Positions 45,881 to 57,290 of a DNA stretch of 64,000 bases are shown here, piece by piece. A model generated the notes under the pieces. It searched no databases. It saw nothing but the letters and a program-made list of their open reading frames with translations, and was not told the origin of the DNA. A program made the translations under genes and the position numbers. Source of the stretch: Acanthamoeba sp. SK_2022b (Eukaryota; Discosea; Longamoebia; Acanthamoebidae); the NCBI GenBank assembly GCA_027943245.1, contig JANDJZ010000011.1, positions 234,948 through 298,947 of the forward strand. Reading direction: 5' to 3'. Position 1 is the first letter of the stretch, and each line of letters begins with the position of its first letter.

Positions 45881-45994
45881 CAGAGGAGGTTCTCACATGC
45901 AGTTAATAAATAATTTTTGTTTTAGAGGCAATCTTTGCTCATTCTTTTTCTTCGGTTTTTCCTTTTCATTTAGATTGACGGTTTCGCCAAGTCA

Positions 45995-47705
45995 ATGCTC
46001 GGGGCTCGTGATAGCAAGACGCCGGCATTAATCAACATGGATGGGAGCGGGGGAAGTAATGCAACAAAAAAGGGCACAATCTCCCTGTCTGATTTCAAAA
46101 AGCTCAAACCCACGGGGCCCGCAAGGAAAGGAGACAGCGGCCGCTGGTCGACCCCCGCCCCCAAATCCACTTCTTTCTACAACCCGGCTCTTTCCTCTTC
46201 CTCTTCCAACTCTATCTCCCCATCCGATTCCGATTCTGAGGATGGCATGGGCGCACCTTCAGAATCCGTCGATCAGTTGCGGGCCAAGTACGAAAGGCTC
46301 CTCGAGCAGGGCAGGCGCGCAGCCAAAGGCCAAAGTCGAATCGATCGCAACCTCTACCTGCTGCGGCGCTTGGTCTTGGTCGAGGGCATACCACCAGACG
46401 AGAGGGATGTGATGGCACCCGGCGGCGCCAGCCTCGACGTCGGCCCCGGGTCAGCGATGACGGACTGCAGCCTGCGCGCGCAGGTGTGGAAAATTCTGCT
46501 GCGGGTGCCCACGGTCGACGCCAATCAGTACGCGGCGTTGGTGAGCAAGGGCGCCTTCAAGGGTCGCGACTCAGAGGAGTACAGACAAGTTCGCAAGGAC
46601 GTTGGCCGCACGGGCTTCCGCAAGAACCCCGCCTTCACCAAGCGAGTACCCGATGCCAAGCTCTCGCGCGTCCTCAACGCGCTCCTGCACAGCTGTGGTG
46701 CGCACTGAGTCTCCTCCAGTGTTGCTGGCGTTGTTGCTGACTACTCATGGCGCGCGTTTCGGCGAACCAGAGAGCGAAGGCATCGGCTACGTACAGGGAC
46801 TGAACATCGTGGCTAGCGTGTTCCTCTATGTCATGCCCGAGATCGATGCCTTCTTTACGCTCCGCCAGTTTATCACGCACCACTGTCCGCTCTACTACAA
46901 GAAGGCGCCGAAAGGCGTACGTGCATGTGGCCTGCGTAGCTTTGCTGAGCGCCCGCCCACCGGGCGGGGACACTTTCTCACCGGTTCGATTGCTGCTGCT
47001 GTCGTGCAGGAGAAGAAGGAAGTGCCGAGAGAGGGCGAGGAGAACCACAATCGTTCATGGGCGGTCGACGCGGCCCTCTACCTGCTCGACCAGTGCCTTC
47101 AGGTCGTCGATCCTGGCCTGCATCACCATCTCAAACACTTCACCACTCATCTCTACCTCTACACGCAATGTACGTTGTCACCCCAATTCTCGGTGTGACT
47201 CGACCCGCGTTGCATGCCTCTTAATCAAAATGTCACCTTCTTCTTCTTCTTCTTCTTCATTACCTGCGCAACATCGCTCACCATCCTCTTTATTACATAC
47301 AGATATCTATTCTTTCAACGCCATTGTGCCATTGGAATCGGGCACCTCCCTCGACGAGGTGGTGAAGCTGTGGGACTTCATGTTTACTTTCGGCGCGCAT
47401 CTCAACATCCTTTTCACCGTTGCGCGCGTGATCAAGGCCAGGTACGCCCTTCTCCACTTCGGGTTGGGGGGCGGGGCGTGGTGGCTCGCCTCGCAGCCTC
47501 AACAATGTAACATTGTGTATGATTGCGTTGTAGGGAGGAGATCTTAAACAAGAAGGACAAGAACATCAACGTGCCACAGCTGATAGGCGATTTCGATGCG
47601 GACATCATCATCGATCTCACAGTACACTTTGTGCGACTCATTCCACCCGAACTGTATCAAAAGCTTGTCTTACACACCGCCGAAGAGCTCGACTTCTCGT
47701 CGTAG
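45995..47705 (+). CDS. TBC-domain Rab GAP, BUB2/Cdc16-like
   Basis: TBC domains accelerate GTP hydrolysis by Rab-type GTPases; BUB2/Cdc16 acts on the GTPase of the mitotic exit or septation network. The N-terminal 90 residues are low-complexity Ser/Pro/Lys. The TBC domain starts with RAQVWKILLRVP. Splicing of the roughly 46695-46770 intron gives the SEGIGYVQGLN block (IGYVQGLN is motif B with the catalytic Gln), then VFLYVMPEIDAFF, LLDQCLQVVDPGLHHHL, LDEVVKLWDFMFTFGAHLNI. FLYVMPEIDAFF and the WDF-FGxHLN block fit the BUB2 subgroup. The IxxDxxR arginine-finger motif should lie just upstream of the splice, where the text reads KLSRVLNALL, so the finger is not obvious and GAP activity is uncertain. 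Start: first ATG of the frame. Confidence 0.78.
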
Positions 47706-47804
47706 GCTACCCCTTTTTTTTTCAAATACAAACCAACAAAACAATTCGTGGTTTAATTCTTGGAACCATGTTACTTTTTTTTCCAACCGAGTCACAACGC
47801 CAAG

Positions 47805-50127
47805 ATGGAAGGGCCACGCTACGAGGCGAAACTGGTGCCCATTTCTGTGGAGGGGTTGCACGTTGCTTGCCCTACCAAGCCGCCAGAAGGTGCGATGTGA
47901 CAAATAAGCTCTATCCCTCTTTTCTCGCCCCCCCCCCAAACCTAAACTGTCCCTGTCAACTGCAGCACACGTGTACTTGCCCAAGGACTTGCCTACAGTG
48001 CCTCTCAAACACGGGTACGCTCGTTTGCCACTCTGCTCCCTTATCCCGTTTTGCTTAAGCAATTTGGGGTCCAAATGTCCGGCAGGGAGACGGCTCTGGG
48101 GCGGGGGCGGTTGACACAGTTACTGGACCCTCGGTTGAGTCGCAAACAGCTCACTATCGAATGGGACGAGCACTCTGGCCGCGCCTCAATTCTCGTGGTA
48201 CCCGTTCACACTTTCCTGCTCACACTGCTCGTGCTTACCTTATCCCTCTTCCCAAGCACGGCATAAACCCATCGTATGTCCATGCCAAAGGCCAGCAGGC
48301 GGGAACGGCCGTGAGCAAAGATACGGGCAAGGTCGAGGTCGGTGACGGCGTGGTGATATCGCTGCTGCCCGGACTCTATGGCTACACGCTACGCGTCACT
48401 GACCGAGAGTCGGCCACGGAAGCGAATCTCAAGAGGAAAGCAGAAGGCGAACACAACAGAGCCGAGCATGGTGGCGTGTCTACGCTGGCCGCGCATGCCG
48501 ACGACCATCACGATGCTCCGGACACGAGAGACGCCAAGCGGCGACGAGTCGAAGGCGATGGCGAGAACAAAGACAAGGACAAGGACGCCGACACGATCCT
48601 CATATCATCCATCAGCGATCAGTACAAGGAATGCGTACGTGTCCTCCGCGAGAGGCGGTCGACTTAGGCATAAGGCTGGGACTAGCTGGTCGACTGACAC
48701 AGTTGGGAATGGCCCCGTGCATATAGGTGCGCGCGGTGAAGGAGGTGTTCCCCGAGAAATCGGTCAAGGAGATTATCATTGCCCTCGCCAGATGCCAGAA
48801 GAACGTTGAACAAGCAATCGACTTTCTTCTCTCGCCGCCGCCGCCGACACACGCGGCCGACACAATGGGCCTTAAGCCGCCCCCCTCGCTGTCGCCCTCC
48901 GGCGCCGCCTCCCCTCTCTCCAGCGCCCTCCCGCCTACCGCGCCGGTCACTCCGGTCAAGGCTGTCGCCACGAGCCCTTACCGTCTTCCCGAAGGTGTGT
49001 CCGCCCTCCATTGCTAAAGTCACAGAGCGGCCGGGGCTGAGATTAGAATCTGTCGGCACGCTTGTGGTGCAGGCGTGAGCCCGAGCAAGACAGTGGAAGA
49101 GGTAGACGAGGGCATTGCATCGGAGCTGCAGAAGGCGCTCGACACTGCCGCCGAACAGGAAGCCAAAGCCCGAAGGTATTTCCTCTCCACCCCAATGCTA
49201 TTCGTGATGAGGAACACAACAAACGAGCGTGCGTGTATGTTTCTACATAGGGCGGAGGAAGAAGCCAAATCACAAATGGAGATCATCAAGATGTTGATGC
49301 AGGAGAAGGAGTCTATGGAAATGAAAAGGTACAGTTGTCCTGCTTTGAGCGCTGGCTTATCTTCACGCATACGTGTCTTTCTCACGCGCACGATTCTCGC
49401 ATACGTGAACACGCAGCAAAGAGCTGGCAACCGTCTCGATGGAGTTGGATAAGCTGTACTTGCCTGGAGAAAGGTACGAGTCTCGCCCGGCCCGGCTATG
49501 TACACACCCTTTGCCACGCGCGTCGTGACCGCGACCAACAAACCACACTCCACTCTTTGGTTTGCTGGATGGGAAACAAGGGAGGCGCTGGCAGGAACCG
49601 AAATGCGTATCTTCACGCTGATGCCCTCTCGAGGATTCGGGGACGATGCCTCGGAGATGCACTACCGCACGGCAGAGAGCCAATTCCATCGGTGCCCTCT
49701 CCTCCCCCTCCCGATCATGTCCGGGCGTCGTGGTCCGTCGGTCTGAACGTCAGTCGGCCGACAGGCTGTGCGAGGGGATGACCGGGGTCAAGGTTACCCA
49801 AGTGGACTACATCGTGAACCCGCCACTGGTCCGAAACTTTGAACGAAAGCGGCTGGAGCTTGCAGGGCACGTCGACTGGGAGGACACCAAGCCCATCCTC
49901 GCCTTCGTACGTAGCTCCTCCTCCTCTCTCCCACAAGGGGACAGGGTTTCCTCTCGGTGGCGGTGGCGAGGTGTTGAAGAGGTAGCTGGCGGTGGTTACA
50001 GCACGGCACGTCGGAGGACAATATCGACAGCATCTGCAAGTACAACTTCGACTTCTCCAAAATCGGGGCGAGCACGGGCAACCTGGGCTTCTACGGCAAG
50101 GGTGTCTACTTCTCTGGTACATGCATG

Positions 50128-50162
<35 letters not shown>

Positions 50163-50622
50163 CTTCCATGTTTGGTTGTGGCAAGCTCGCTTACCATGAC
50201 CTTGGTTACGTCGATGGTGTTGTTCCACGTAGAGTACGCAAGCTACAGGTACGCAGGTGTTTGGGCGTTTCCCGATTCAAGCGGCGTGGCTAACTCACCC
50301 CACTTCTTGCTGTGCGGCGTAGCATGCCCTACGTGCGCGGCGGCACCCAGCTTCTGCTGTGCAAGGTGCTCGTTGGCCGCTCGTTCAGAATGAGCAGGGT
50401 TGAGACGGGCAAGCTGCAGGTCGAGGGCTACGACTCGCACATTTCTCCCTGCGGTAGGTGGCTCTGGCTTTGTTTCTTGCCTTCTTGAGTCAAGAGCCTG
50501 ATTTCCTCTTCCCCCTCCTTCTTCAAGGCAAGGAGCTGGTGATCTTCGACGCGGACCAGATCCTCCCTACCTACGTCATCCACTACACCTCAGGCGACCG
50601 CAGAGGATTAGGTTTTTACTAA
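47805..50622 (+). CDS. FHA-CUE-PARP protein
   Basis: ADP-ribosyltransferase with two unusual N-terminal modules. A PNKP/aprataxin-type FHA domain (ETALGRGRLTQL, DPRLSRKQLTI, HGINPSYV, GLYGYTLRV; about 48070-48420) binds phospho-Thr. A CUE/UBA-like domain (ECVRAVKEVFPEKS, IIIALARCQKNVEQAIDFLL; about 48628-48830) binds ubiquitin. A coiled coil (about 49080-49460) leads to the PARP catalytic fold: VTQVDYIVNPPLVRNFE, FHGTSEDNIDSICKYNFDF, NLGFYGKGVYFSEYASYS, LLLCKVLVGRSF and KELVIFDADQILPTYVIHY. The His, Tyr and Glu of the H-Y-E triad are all present, so poly- or oligo-ADP-ribosylation is possible. Many short introns, one with a (CA)n tract (50129-50159). The stop TAA is 60 bases before an AATAAATAAATAA poly(A) signal. 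Confidence 0.82.
50129..50159. repeat. (CA)n microsatellite in PARP intron
   Basis: About 15 CA units in an intron that follows the GKGVYFS exon of the PARP gene. Confidence 0.9.
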
Positions 50623-50679
50623 ACTACTGGGGCGGCACAGCTGTTCACGCTCGCAGCGAGTGTGAGAGACACGAGTGGG

Positions 50680-50692
50680 AATAAATAAATAA
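50680..50692 (+). terminator. Poly(A) signal of the PARP gene
   Basis: AATAAATAAATAA about 60 bases downstream of the TAA stop, in the 133-base gap between the convergent PARP and DBF4-like genes. Confidence 0.55.
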
Positions 50693-50755
50693 TTAATCAT
50701 AAGTCGGGAAAACAACGCAAAGCGAGCGACCCTTGGGTGGGACGACTCGGTGCGT

Positions 50756-53700
50756 CTACGCGCTTCGTTGCATACACGTCGCCGCATCCTCCTCCATCTC
50801 CTCGCCTGGCGATTGCAGCTCCAACCGACCGCTGCTATCAGGCTGACGGTAAGAAAACAGAAAGCGGCGGTGTGAGTCAAGCGTCGATAGCGTCTCGGGA
50901 GAGGAGAACGAAGACAAAAAAAGGGAGGAAGGGGCTGCGTACTGGAAGGCAGGAGGCTGAGAGACGCTCTCTCCAGTCCGAAGGATAGTGGGCTCGCGCG
51001 AGCAGGGACGCCGAAGCCATCGAGCCGTGGGAATGAGAGTGGGCGCGGCGGTGCTGGTGATCGCCGCCGAAGGAAGGCAGGGTCTTGGCCGCCGGTCGTG
51101 GCGTGCCCACCGGGCTCAGGGAGGGGGCCGAGGAGTGGAGCGGAGGGAAGGCAAACGGGGGCGACGTCCGCGTCGACGAGATCGGGCAGTAGGGCGACGA
51201 CGCCGACATGGAAGAGAGGGACGACGGCCGTCGCTGCTGGTGCATGGAGGAAGACGACGAGGAGGAGAGAGGCAGGGCCGAGGATGATGAGGTCGAGGGC
51301 GGGTAGAGCATGATGCCCGACCCGGACGAATTGATGGGGTTCGCCGCGGGCGTGCGGAAGGGATGCGGGACCTGGAGGGAGGAGTCGGTCATGCCGCCGC
51401 CGTCCTCGCCCTCCCACATCTCCACAGACTCCTGCATCGCCGCCACAGGTGGCGACCGCTCCCGGTGCGAGGGCCGCCGCGAATCTCGTCGCGTCAGAGG
51501 CGCCGAGGTGGGCCGCTTGGGCCGGACGGCGGTGGGCTTATCGCGCTTCCGCTGCTCCAGCTTCTGTTGGTATTGTCGTTGCATCTCCTGTTATCGATCG
51601 CCAGCCCATCACACCACCCGTCAGCGCTCTATCATCTCGCCAAACATGCGCAGCGGTGGGAGAGGGGGGAGAGAGAGAGAAGGAGAAGTGCGGAGGATGC
51701 AAAGAGTGGAGACGCTGTCCCTACCTTGTGCTTTTTGATGGTTTCGGAATCGAGAAAGGGCGAGCAGCCGGGTGGCGCGTCCAGGTTCAGGAACGGCACC
51801 GTCGAACAGCCATAGGAGTCGAAAGGAAACTCTTTGTACATGGTTTTGAATTGCCCCTGTGAATTTCAATCAACACATCATCCACCCATCCATACACCCA
51901 GATCGCGAGTCCGTCAGTCTCTTTGAATCGGCGAGAGCGGTGTGTGTGAGAGAGAACATACCTTGAGGTCCTCCACCATGAGGAAGGGCGCCTGAAAGGA
52001 GGGCAGAGCGGTGGGCGAAGAAGGCTTGGTGGCCGTGGCCGTGGGCCCGAGTCCGATCGTGGTGGCCGCGGTGGTGGTGCCAGAGGCCGAGAGGCCCGAG
52101 GGAAAGGAGGGCAGCGACGGGACTACGAGGGCCGGAGCGAACGTGGCGGCGGGGGAGGGTAGCATATCTACAGACGACGCGGCGGACCACGAGGGAAGCC
52201 CGACGGTCATCGATGGACAGGGCGCGGTCGGCATGTTGCCTGCGTAACCCGCGGAGCGAGGTGACGGTTGGGGATCAGCACAAAAAAAAAAGACAAGAAA
52301 ACAGCACAACCGGAGGAGCAACGCACGTTGGCCCTGCGGAGAGCCTATGGGCGACTCGGCAGTGGTGTGCGTAGATTCGTTTCCGCGCCTCGGTACGCTG
52401 CACATTAAAATAATCGAAAATGTTTTTTATATATTAAAAAAGTGCCCGGCAACGGCGTGTTGTGCAGGAGGGTGGGGGCAAATGAACCTTGTGGTGGTGG
52501 CCGTAGTGGGACCATAGGGTGAACAGTGCTTCTCCAACCAGGGCGCGAACTCTGCGCGATCGTAGGAAGGAAAATAATAATAAATGCTTCGTCGATAAAA
52601 AAAAATAATTGCATGACAATTCGTTTGGTGGCCAAGCGACGGTGCTCCCGTTGCTGCACATAACGAAGGGAGGGGAGGGAGGGAGGGGGGGGGCGCACTG
52701 TCAATGTGGTAGATTTTTTTGCCCAGCCGGTAGGCCAGAGCGATTACATCTTCGGATAGCTCCCTGTTTGCGAGGACACAGCGCGCGTCAGCGACAACGT
52801 TGAAGCAGAGGAGTTCTGGATGGGAACGTACCCATCGTGGGCCATGTGTGGTTGCTGATGTGCCATGTAGGCCTTCCTTGTCTGTAAGCACCGGGGTGAG
52901 GCGTGTCAGCAGTGCGTTGCAAGGCACACAAGAGGTCGACATAAACAGCGCGCCAACCAAAGAGCATGTGGCATAGCATACCAGGGCGAGCTGGGACTCC
53001 TTGCGCTTGCCACCGCCAGACGCATAGCGCAGCTGTTCGATGAGCGAGTGCGGGGCTGCGGAGGCGGGAACGGCCGGCGTGGGCGGCCGCAGGGAGGGGC
53101 CGCTCATAACGGATGGCGGAGCGTAGGCGGTCATGGCCGACGGTGACGATGGCGACGACGAGGCCTGCGGCGGATACGAGCCAGCGGCCGGATTGGAGGT
53201 GAAGGAGGGCGAGGAGGGCGAGGACGAGAAGGGCGAGTTGGGGGAGGTCGAGGTGGCGAGCGCGGGAAGCGAAAGCAAGGTCGAAGACGTCGAGGCCGAG
53301 GAAGTGGAGGAGGCGGTGGTGATGGTGAGGGGCTGGTGTGAGGCGTATGACGACAAGGGCATAACCTGCGAAGACGACGACGGGTGGGGAGAGACCAGCA
53401 GCGAAGGTGACGAGAGGCTGGGGGAGCGCGGCGACGGGGAGAGGGCCTGCTGCTGGATCTTGAGCTTTTGTTCGTGCGTGAGGTGGCGTGTGGTAATGAC
53501 GTGGGTCACGACGTCTCCATTAAACACGTCTTCGACCCTCTGTTGTTGGTGCAGCAGGTAGGTGGCGATGTGGAGGAGCAGAGGTGGGAGAGACGAGCGG
53601 AAGCGCAGTGCCAGGGATCACCAGATCGGGTGACGTGAAAATGAAGGCAGAGAGTCGGAGAGCGCGAGCGGAAGGAGCGGGGCAAAAGAATATGGGGGGG

Positions 53701-54507
53701 TGATGCCAAGAGCAAGGAAGCAGCGCGGACAAGTGGAGGAGAGAGGGAAGAAATGCAAGGGGGAACAAAGAGCGCCACACAAGAGATAGACAAGGGCGAT
53801 GTGCAGAGGCCCGCGGGACGACAACGTGCAGTCGTGGTGCAACGATGACGCACCGGAGAAGCGGGAAAACCGGGAAAGTGGCGCGTTGTTGGGGTACGAG
53901 GTCGTCAGCGGGGACACGAGCACATGGAAGCGGAATAGAGGGTGGGGGAAAGAGGCTCGTCAGTTAACCAGGTCTCCTCCGCATTTCGTCGCCGCCCAAC
54001 CACCTCCCACTTATTTTCGCGTTGCAACGCGGTGACACAGCCCACCACCCCGGTCCACAGAAGGCGGCACAACCCTTGCCCGAGACAAAATAATTTTCGT
54101 GGCTGTGCTGCGGTTTCGCGTAAAACAATACGAAAAGTGCGGGGGTAATAATGCACATCGAAAAGGGATGGGGAGGTAGGGAGGGGGGTGGGGCAAAGCG
54201 GGAGGCGTACCGCGGCTAGTTGTTTGAGCTGTCTTTCGATGGAGGGCTTGCGGGAATCGTCATTTGCCATGTCTAGGAAGAAGATGCAACCTAGGAGAGG
54301 AGCCCCGATAGTTGGCTTTGCAGCTTGCACACCGATGGCAGACGAATGAGCATGTTGCAGTTGCAGCGGAGCCAGGTTGTTGTTGCCGGATCCATTGCGA
54401 TGCCACGAATTACTCGAAGTTTTCAGATGGAGCGGGGTGAAGGTGGGTGTGGGCGAAGAGAGGAAGCTGCCGTGGGGGTAGTGGCCCTCGATAGGGGCAT
54501 TGTGCAT
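50756..54507 (-). CDS. DBF4: DBF4-like regulatory subunit of Cdc7 kinase
   Basis: DBF4 activates Cdc7 (DDK) to fire replication origins. The first exon (54507-54211) ends with a BRCT-like start (LLGCIFFLDMANDDSRKPSI, QLKQLAA). After a 671-base intron it continues RVEDVFNGDVVTHVITT, completing the N-motif/BRCT. A Ser/Pro-rich segment follows, then SEDVIALAYRLGKKIYHI and EFAPWLEKHC. Next is the M-motif, the Cdc7-binding block of the family: QAPFLMVEDLK, QFKTMYKEFPF, VPFLNLDAPPG. The tail is Ser/Pro/Arg-rich (RPTSAPLTRRDSRRPSHRE). The last exon ends MQRSA with stop TAG at 50756. I see no C-motif CCHH zinc finger. The N- and M-motif order supports DBF4 well. Confidence 0.75.
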
Positions 54508-55282
54508 TGCTTCGCCTATTCCCCCAGGGACAAACTTGTACACGAGCTAAACAAAATCGCTTCGAATGTTAGGGGCTGCGTCGCTTTCGAGAAATTAGGG
54601 CAAAAATCTCTTGGATTATTCCCCAGTGCGTCGGGCTTGCTACTACTGAAGGAGCAGGAGAAGGCAGAGACGAGGGAATGAAGGCGTGGGCATGCGATGG
54701 TTGGTCTCCTGGTCCCCGATGTCGCGCTTCGTTAGCCGCGCGGCGTTTATGGTGCGCGGCGCTGGTTCCCTCTCCTTCTTACCTCTTCCCGCTGCCCTGT
54801 ATCAGCGGGGCCCGCCGCTACTATGGCACCTCCCAGGAAACGTAGGCATGCTGCGCATTTTTACGCTCCGCGAAGAATGTGAATTAGTATAAGCTTATTA
54901 TGCCGAGGATACACGTCATACCAGTAACAGAGCCAAGTATGCCGGGGACAGGTTGCTTGAGCGCACACTTTGGGTACACACAGCCGCTCCCAATCTGGAA
55001 GCAGGCCACACGACGTCCACCTGGAGGCATGGCAGCACCCTCTCGTCAGCCCGCTGCTGGCCTCTGGTCTTTTGGCGGTCGCCGCCCTTGCCCAAACCTG
55101 AAATTTCGACGTGGTACCCACCCCTTGCTTGCCTGGTTCAACTTGGAAGACGCACCGAATTCCAGCCAACCGTGCTCACCCCACGGCCGGTCGTGGTGGC
55201 CATAAAGCTGGCCTACGAACCGTTCTCCACTTTCAAATCAACCACACAAGCTCTGAACAGCCAAGAAGCGCGCACACTGAAG
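54508..55282. other. Divergent intergenic region between DBF4-like and SDR genes
   Basis: About 775 bases between two divergent starts. Short frames on both strands have no family features. It presumably holds both promoters; a CATAAAG stretch at about 55201 lies 80 bases upstream of the SDR start. Confidence 0.4.
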
Positions 55283-56549
55283 ATGGCCAGCCAGGAAAGA
55301 AAGCCGAGCGAGTTCCCGCCGCAGCACCAGGACCGTATGCCGGGCCTGGAGAGCGACATGGATCCCGAGCCCAAGTACCTCGCTCCCCACTACAAGGTTC
55401 GTCACCAACCTCCCATAGGGGCTCGATCAGCCTCTCTCGCGAGTGTAACGATGATTGTGTTGTTTGACGTGAGCAGGGCAGCGAGAAGCTGAAGGACAAG
55501 GTTGCCATCATTACAGGAGGTGACAGCGGCATTGGTCGCAGCGTGGCCATTCTCTTTGCTCGGGAAGGCGCTGATGTGGCGATTGTCTACCTGCCTGAAG
55601 AGCAGAAGGTAGTTGACTGCCTGCACCTCCCCCTTTGGATCTCATGGCCTTCAAGTTTACACAATGGCGCGATGCTTGTGTAGGATGCCGACAAGACAAA
55701 GGAGTTCGTGGAGAAGGAAGGCAGGAGCTGCCTGTGCCTCCCTGGTGACATCACCAAGTCCGATTTCTGTCAGAACGCGGTCGAGGAAACCGTCAAGCGC
55801 TTCGGCAAGCTCGACATTCTCGTACGTGCACTTCGAGTTCGTACCTACGAACAGACAGAGAGAGAGAGAGAGGCGACTACATGTGGCTCACGCCAGTAAC
55901 CACAGGTGAACAACGCGTCCAGCCAGTTCCCCAAGGAGAGTCTCGAGGACATCACCGATGAGCAGCTGGAAATCACTTTCCGTACCAATATCTTCGCCAT
56001 GTTCTATATGGCTAGGTGAGTAGAACCCCTCCGAGATCGGCTCACGCGCAGCCGCACAATTCAATACACTAACTAAGTTCGACCCCCTCCAGATCTGCAC
56101 TGAAGCACCTAAAGAAGGGTTCCTGCATCATCAACACCACCTCAGTGCAGAATGCCAAGGGCAATCCGGTCATGCTGGACTACTCCGCCACCAAGGGCGC
56201 TATCACCACGTTCACCTACTCGCTCTCGCAGAACCTTGTCGACAAGGGAATCCGCGTGAATGCAGTTGCTCCCGGCCCCATCTGGACCCCCCTCATCCCC
56301 GCCTCCCTGCCTGACGACAAGGTCAAAGAGTTTGGCCAGGTACCAAAACATCAGCCCCTCCCTCTCGCTCTTATCTCGGCGGGAGCCTCGCTCACCTCCC
56401 ATTCCAATGTACAGAAAGTGCCCATGGGCAGAGCGGGCCAACCAGAGGAGGTGGCCCCGTGCTATGTCTTCCTTGCCTCTAATGCCGATTCGTCCTACAT
56501 CACGGGCCAAGTGCTTCACCCCAACGGTGGCACCGTGGTGCACGGATGA
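55283..56549 (+). CDS. Short-chain dehydrogenase/reductase (YghA/glucose-DH type)
   Basis: NAD(P)-dependent oxidoreductase of 291 residues from six exons (55283-55396, 55477-55608, 55684-55821, 55906-56015, 56093-56339, 56415-56549). The N-terminal extension ([20 protein letters not shown]) is the one usual in the bacterial-type YghA/YhdG SDRs linked to stress responses. The cofactor site is [12 protein letters not shown]. After it come [17 protein letters not shown], the catalytic Ser in [10 protein letters not shown] and the catalytic YSATKGA, then [14 protein letters not shown] and the closing [14 protein letters not shown]. All catalytic residues are present. The exact substrate (sugar or aldehyde) is unknown. 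The closest relatives are common in bacteria, so an old bacterial origin is possible. Confidence 0.92.
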
Positions 56550-56611
56550 GTGTACTCCAGAGCAATCAAATGCTTTGGTTCTATCATAAACATCAAGTCA
56601 ACATAGTCATG

Positions 56612-57199
56612 TCACCCTTTAATGTGCACGGGTGTGATCCCCTCATCTTCACAAAGGCGTATCTGGCTGATACTGGGCACGGTGAGCCAAGCGGTCATCT
56701 TGCCAAAACCTCGTTTGTCAATGAGAAAGGGCTTTTCGAGCTCCCTCACATTGCTCAGCCACACCAGTATGCAGTACTTCTTCCCACGCCACACGGAATC
56801 CCTCTCGTTGCTCTTCTGGCGCTTGATGGCCTTTTCCGCCTGCCTCTCACCTCGTCGCTTCTTGGTGTGCACGAGCGCTCCTTCCCTGTCCCCTTCGGCT
56901 GGTGTGTCAGGTCTGTCGTCGTGAGTGCCAAAGATGTCGGCGCTGTGTTGCTTGAGGATGCGCTGGGCCGTGTCGTCTTGGTCAATGTTGTTGAACTGTT
57001 GCACTCTCTCCACTCGTGCCTGCACTTTCACTCGCTCCCCTGCGCCTCCACTGTACTTGAAGTAGATGGTGTCCCCCACGTGCACCTTGTCCCAGGGAGG
57101 TCTTCGTGTTGCGTACCAGCGTGACTCAATGGTCTTGTGGCCACTCAGGATCTTTTCGATGAACCCCGTAGACTTGCGCATGATGGCCACATGGTCCAT
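56612..57199 (-). CDS. ASCH/PUA-like domain protein
   Basis: Single-exon protein of 195 residues. The first 80 residues read like an ASCH domain, a PUA-related RNA-binding fold: MRKSTGFIEKILSGHKTIES, the W-Y-ATRRPPW block and VGDTIYFKYSGG. A Lys/Arg-rich middle (HTKKRRGERQAEKAIKRQK) suggests nuclear location or RNA contact, and the last 60 residues carry another conserved-looking block (WLSNVRELEKPFLID). Its stop is 62 bases from the SDR stop (convergent). Its start is 91 bases from the next gene (divergent), so the two share a promoter region. Start chosen at ATG 57199; the codon before it is GTG. Confidence 0.7.
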   Translation of the reverse strand: MDHVAIMRKSTGFIEKILSGHKTIESRWYATRRPPWDKVHVGDTIYFKYSGGAGERVKVQARVERVQQFNNIDQDDTAQRILKQHSADIFGTHDDRPDTPAEGDREGALVHTKKRRGERQAEKAIKRQKSNERDSVWRGKKYCILVWLSNVRELEKPFLIDKRGFGKMTAWLTVPSISQIRLCEDEGITPVHIKG

Positions 57200-57290
57200 C
57201 ACCGTGAGGCCTCTTTGTTGTTCTTTTTAGAGGCTGCCATTGGCTTTTTCCTTTTTATTTTCTTCTACCTTCCTGTCTTTATTGCCGGAG
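57200..57290. promoter_or_regulatory. Short bidirectional promoter region
   Basis: Only 91 bases separate the divergent ATG codons of the ASCH-like and PANTS-like genes. It is T-rich on the plus strand (GGCTTTTTCCTTTTTATTTTC). No TATA box is convincing. Confidence 0.4.

Noticed and set aside
50608..51417. 269-codon minus-strand frame
   Set aside because: Overlaps the DBF4-like last exons in another frame and has only compositional bias, with no motif.
55283..56549. Recent bacterial gene transfer for the short-chain dehydrogenase
   Set aside because: The protein is bacterial-like, but the gene has five typical host introns and host-like composition, so any transfer would be old.
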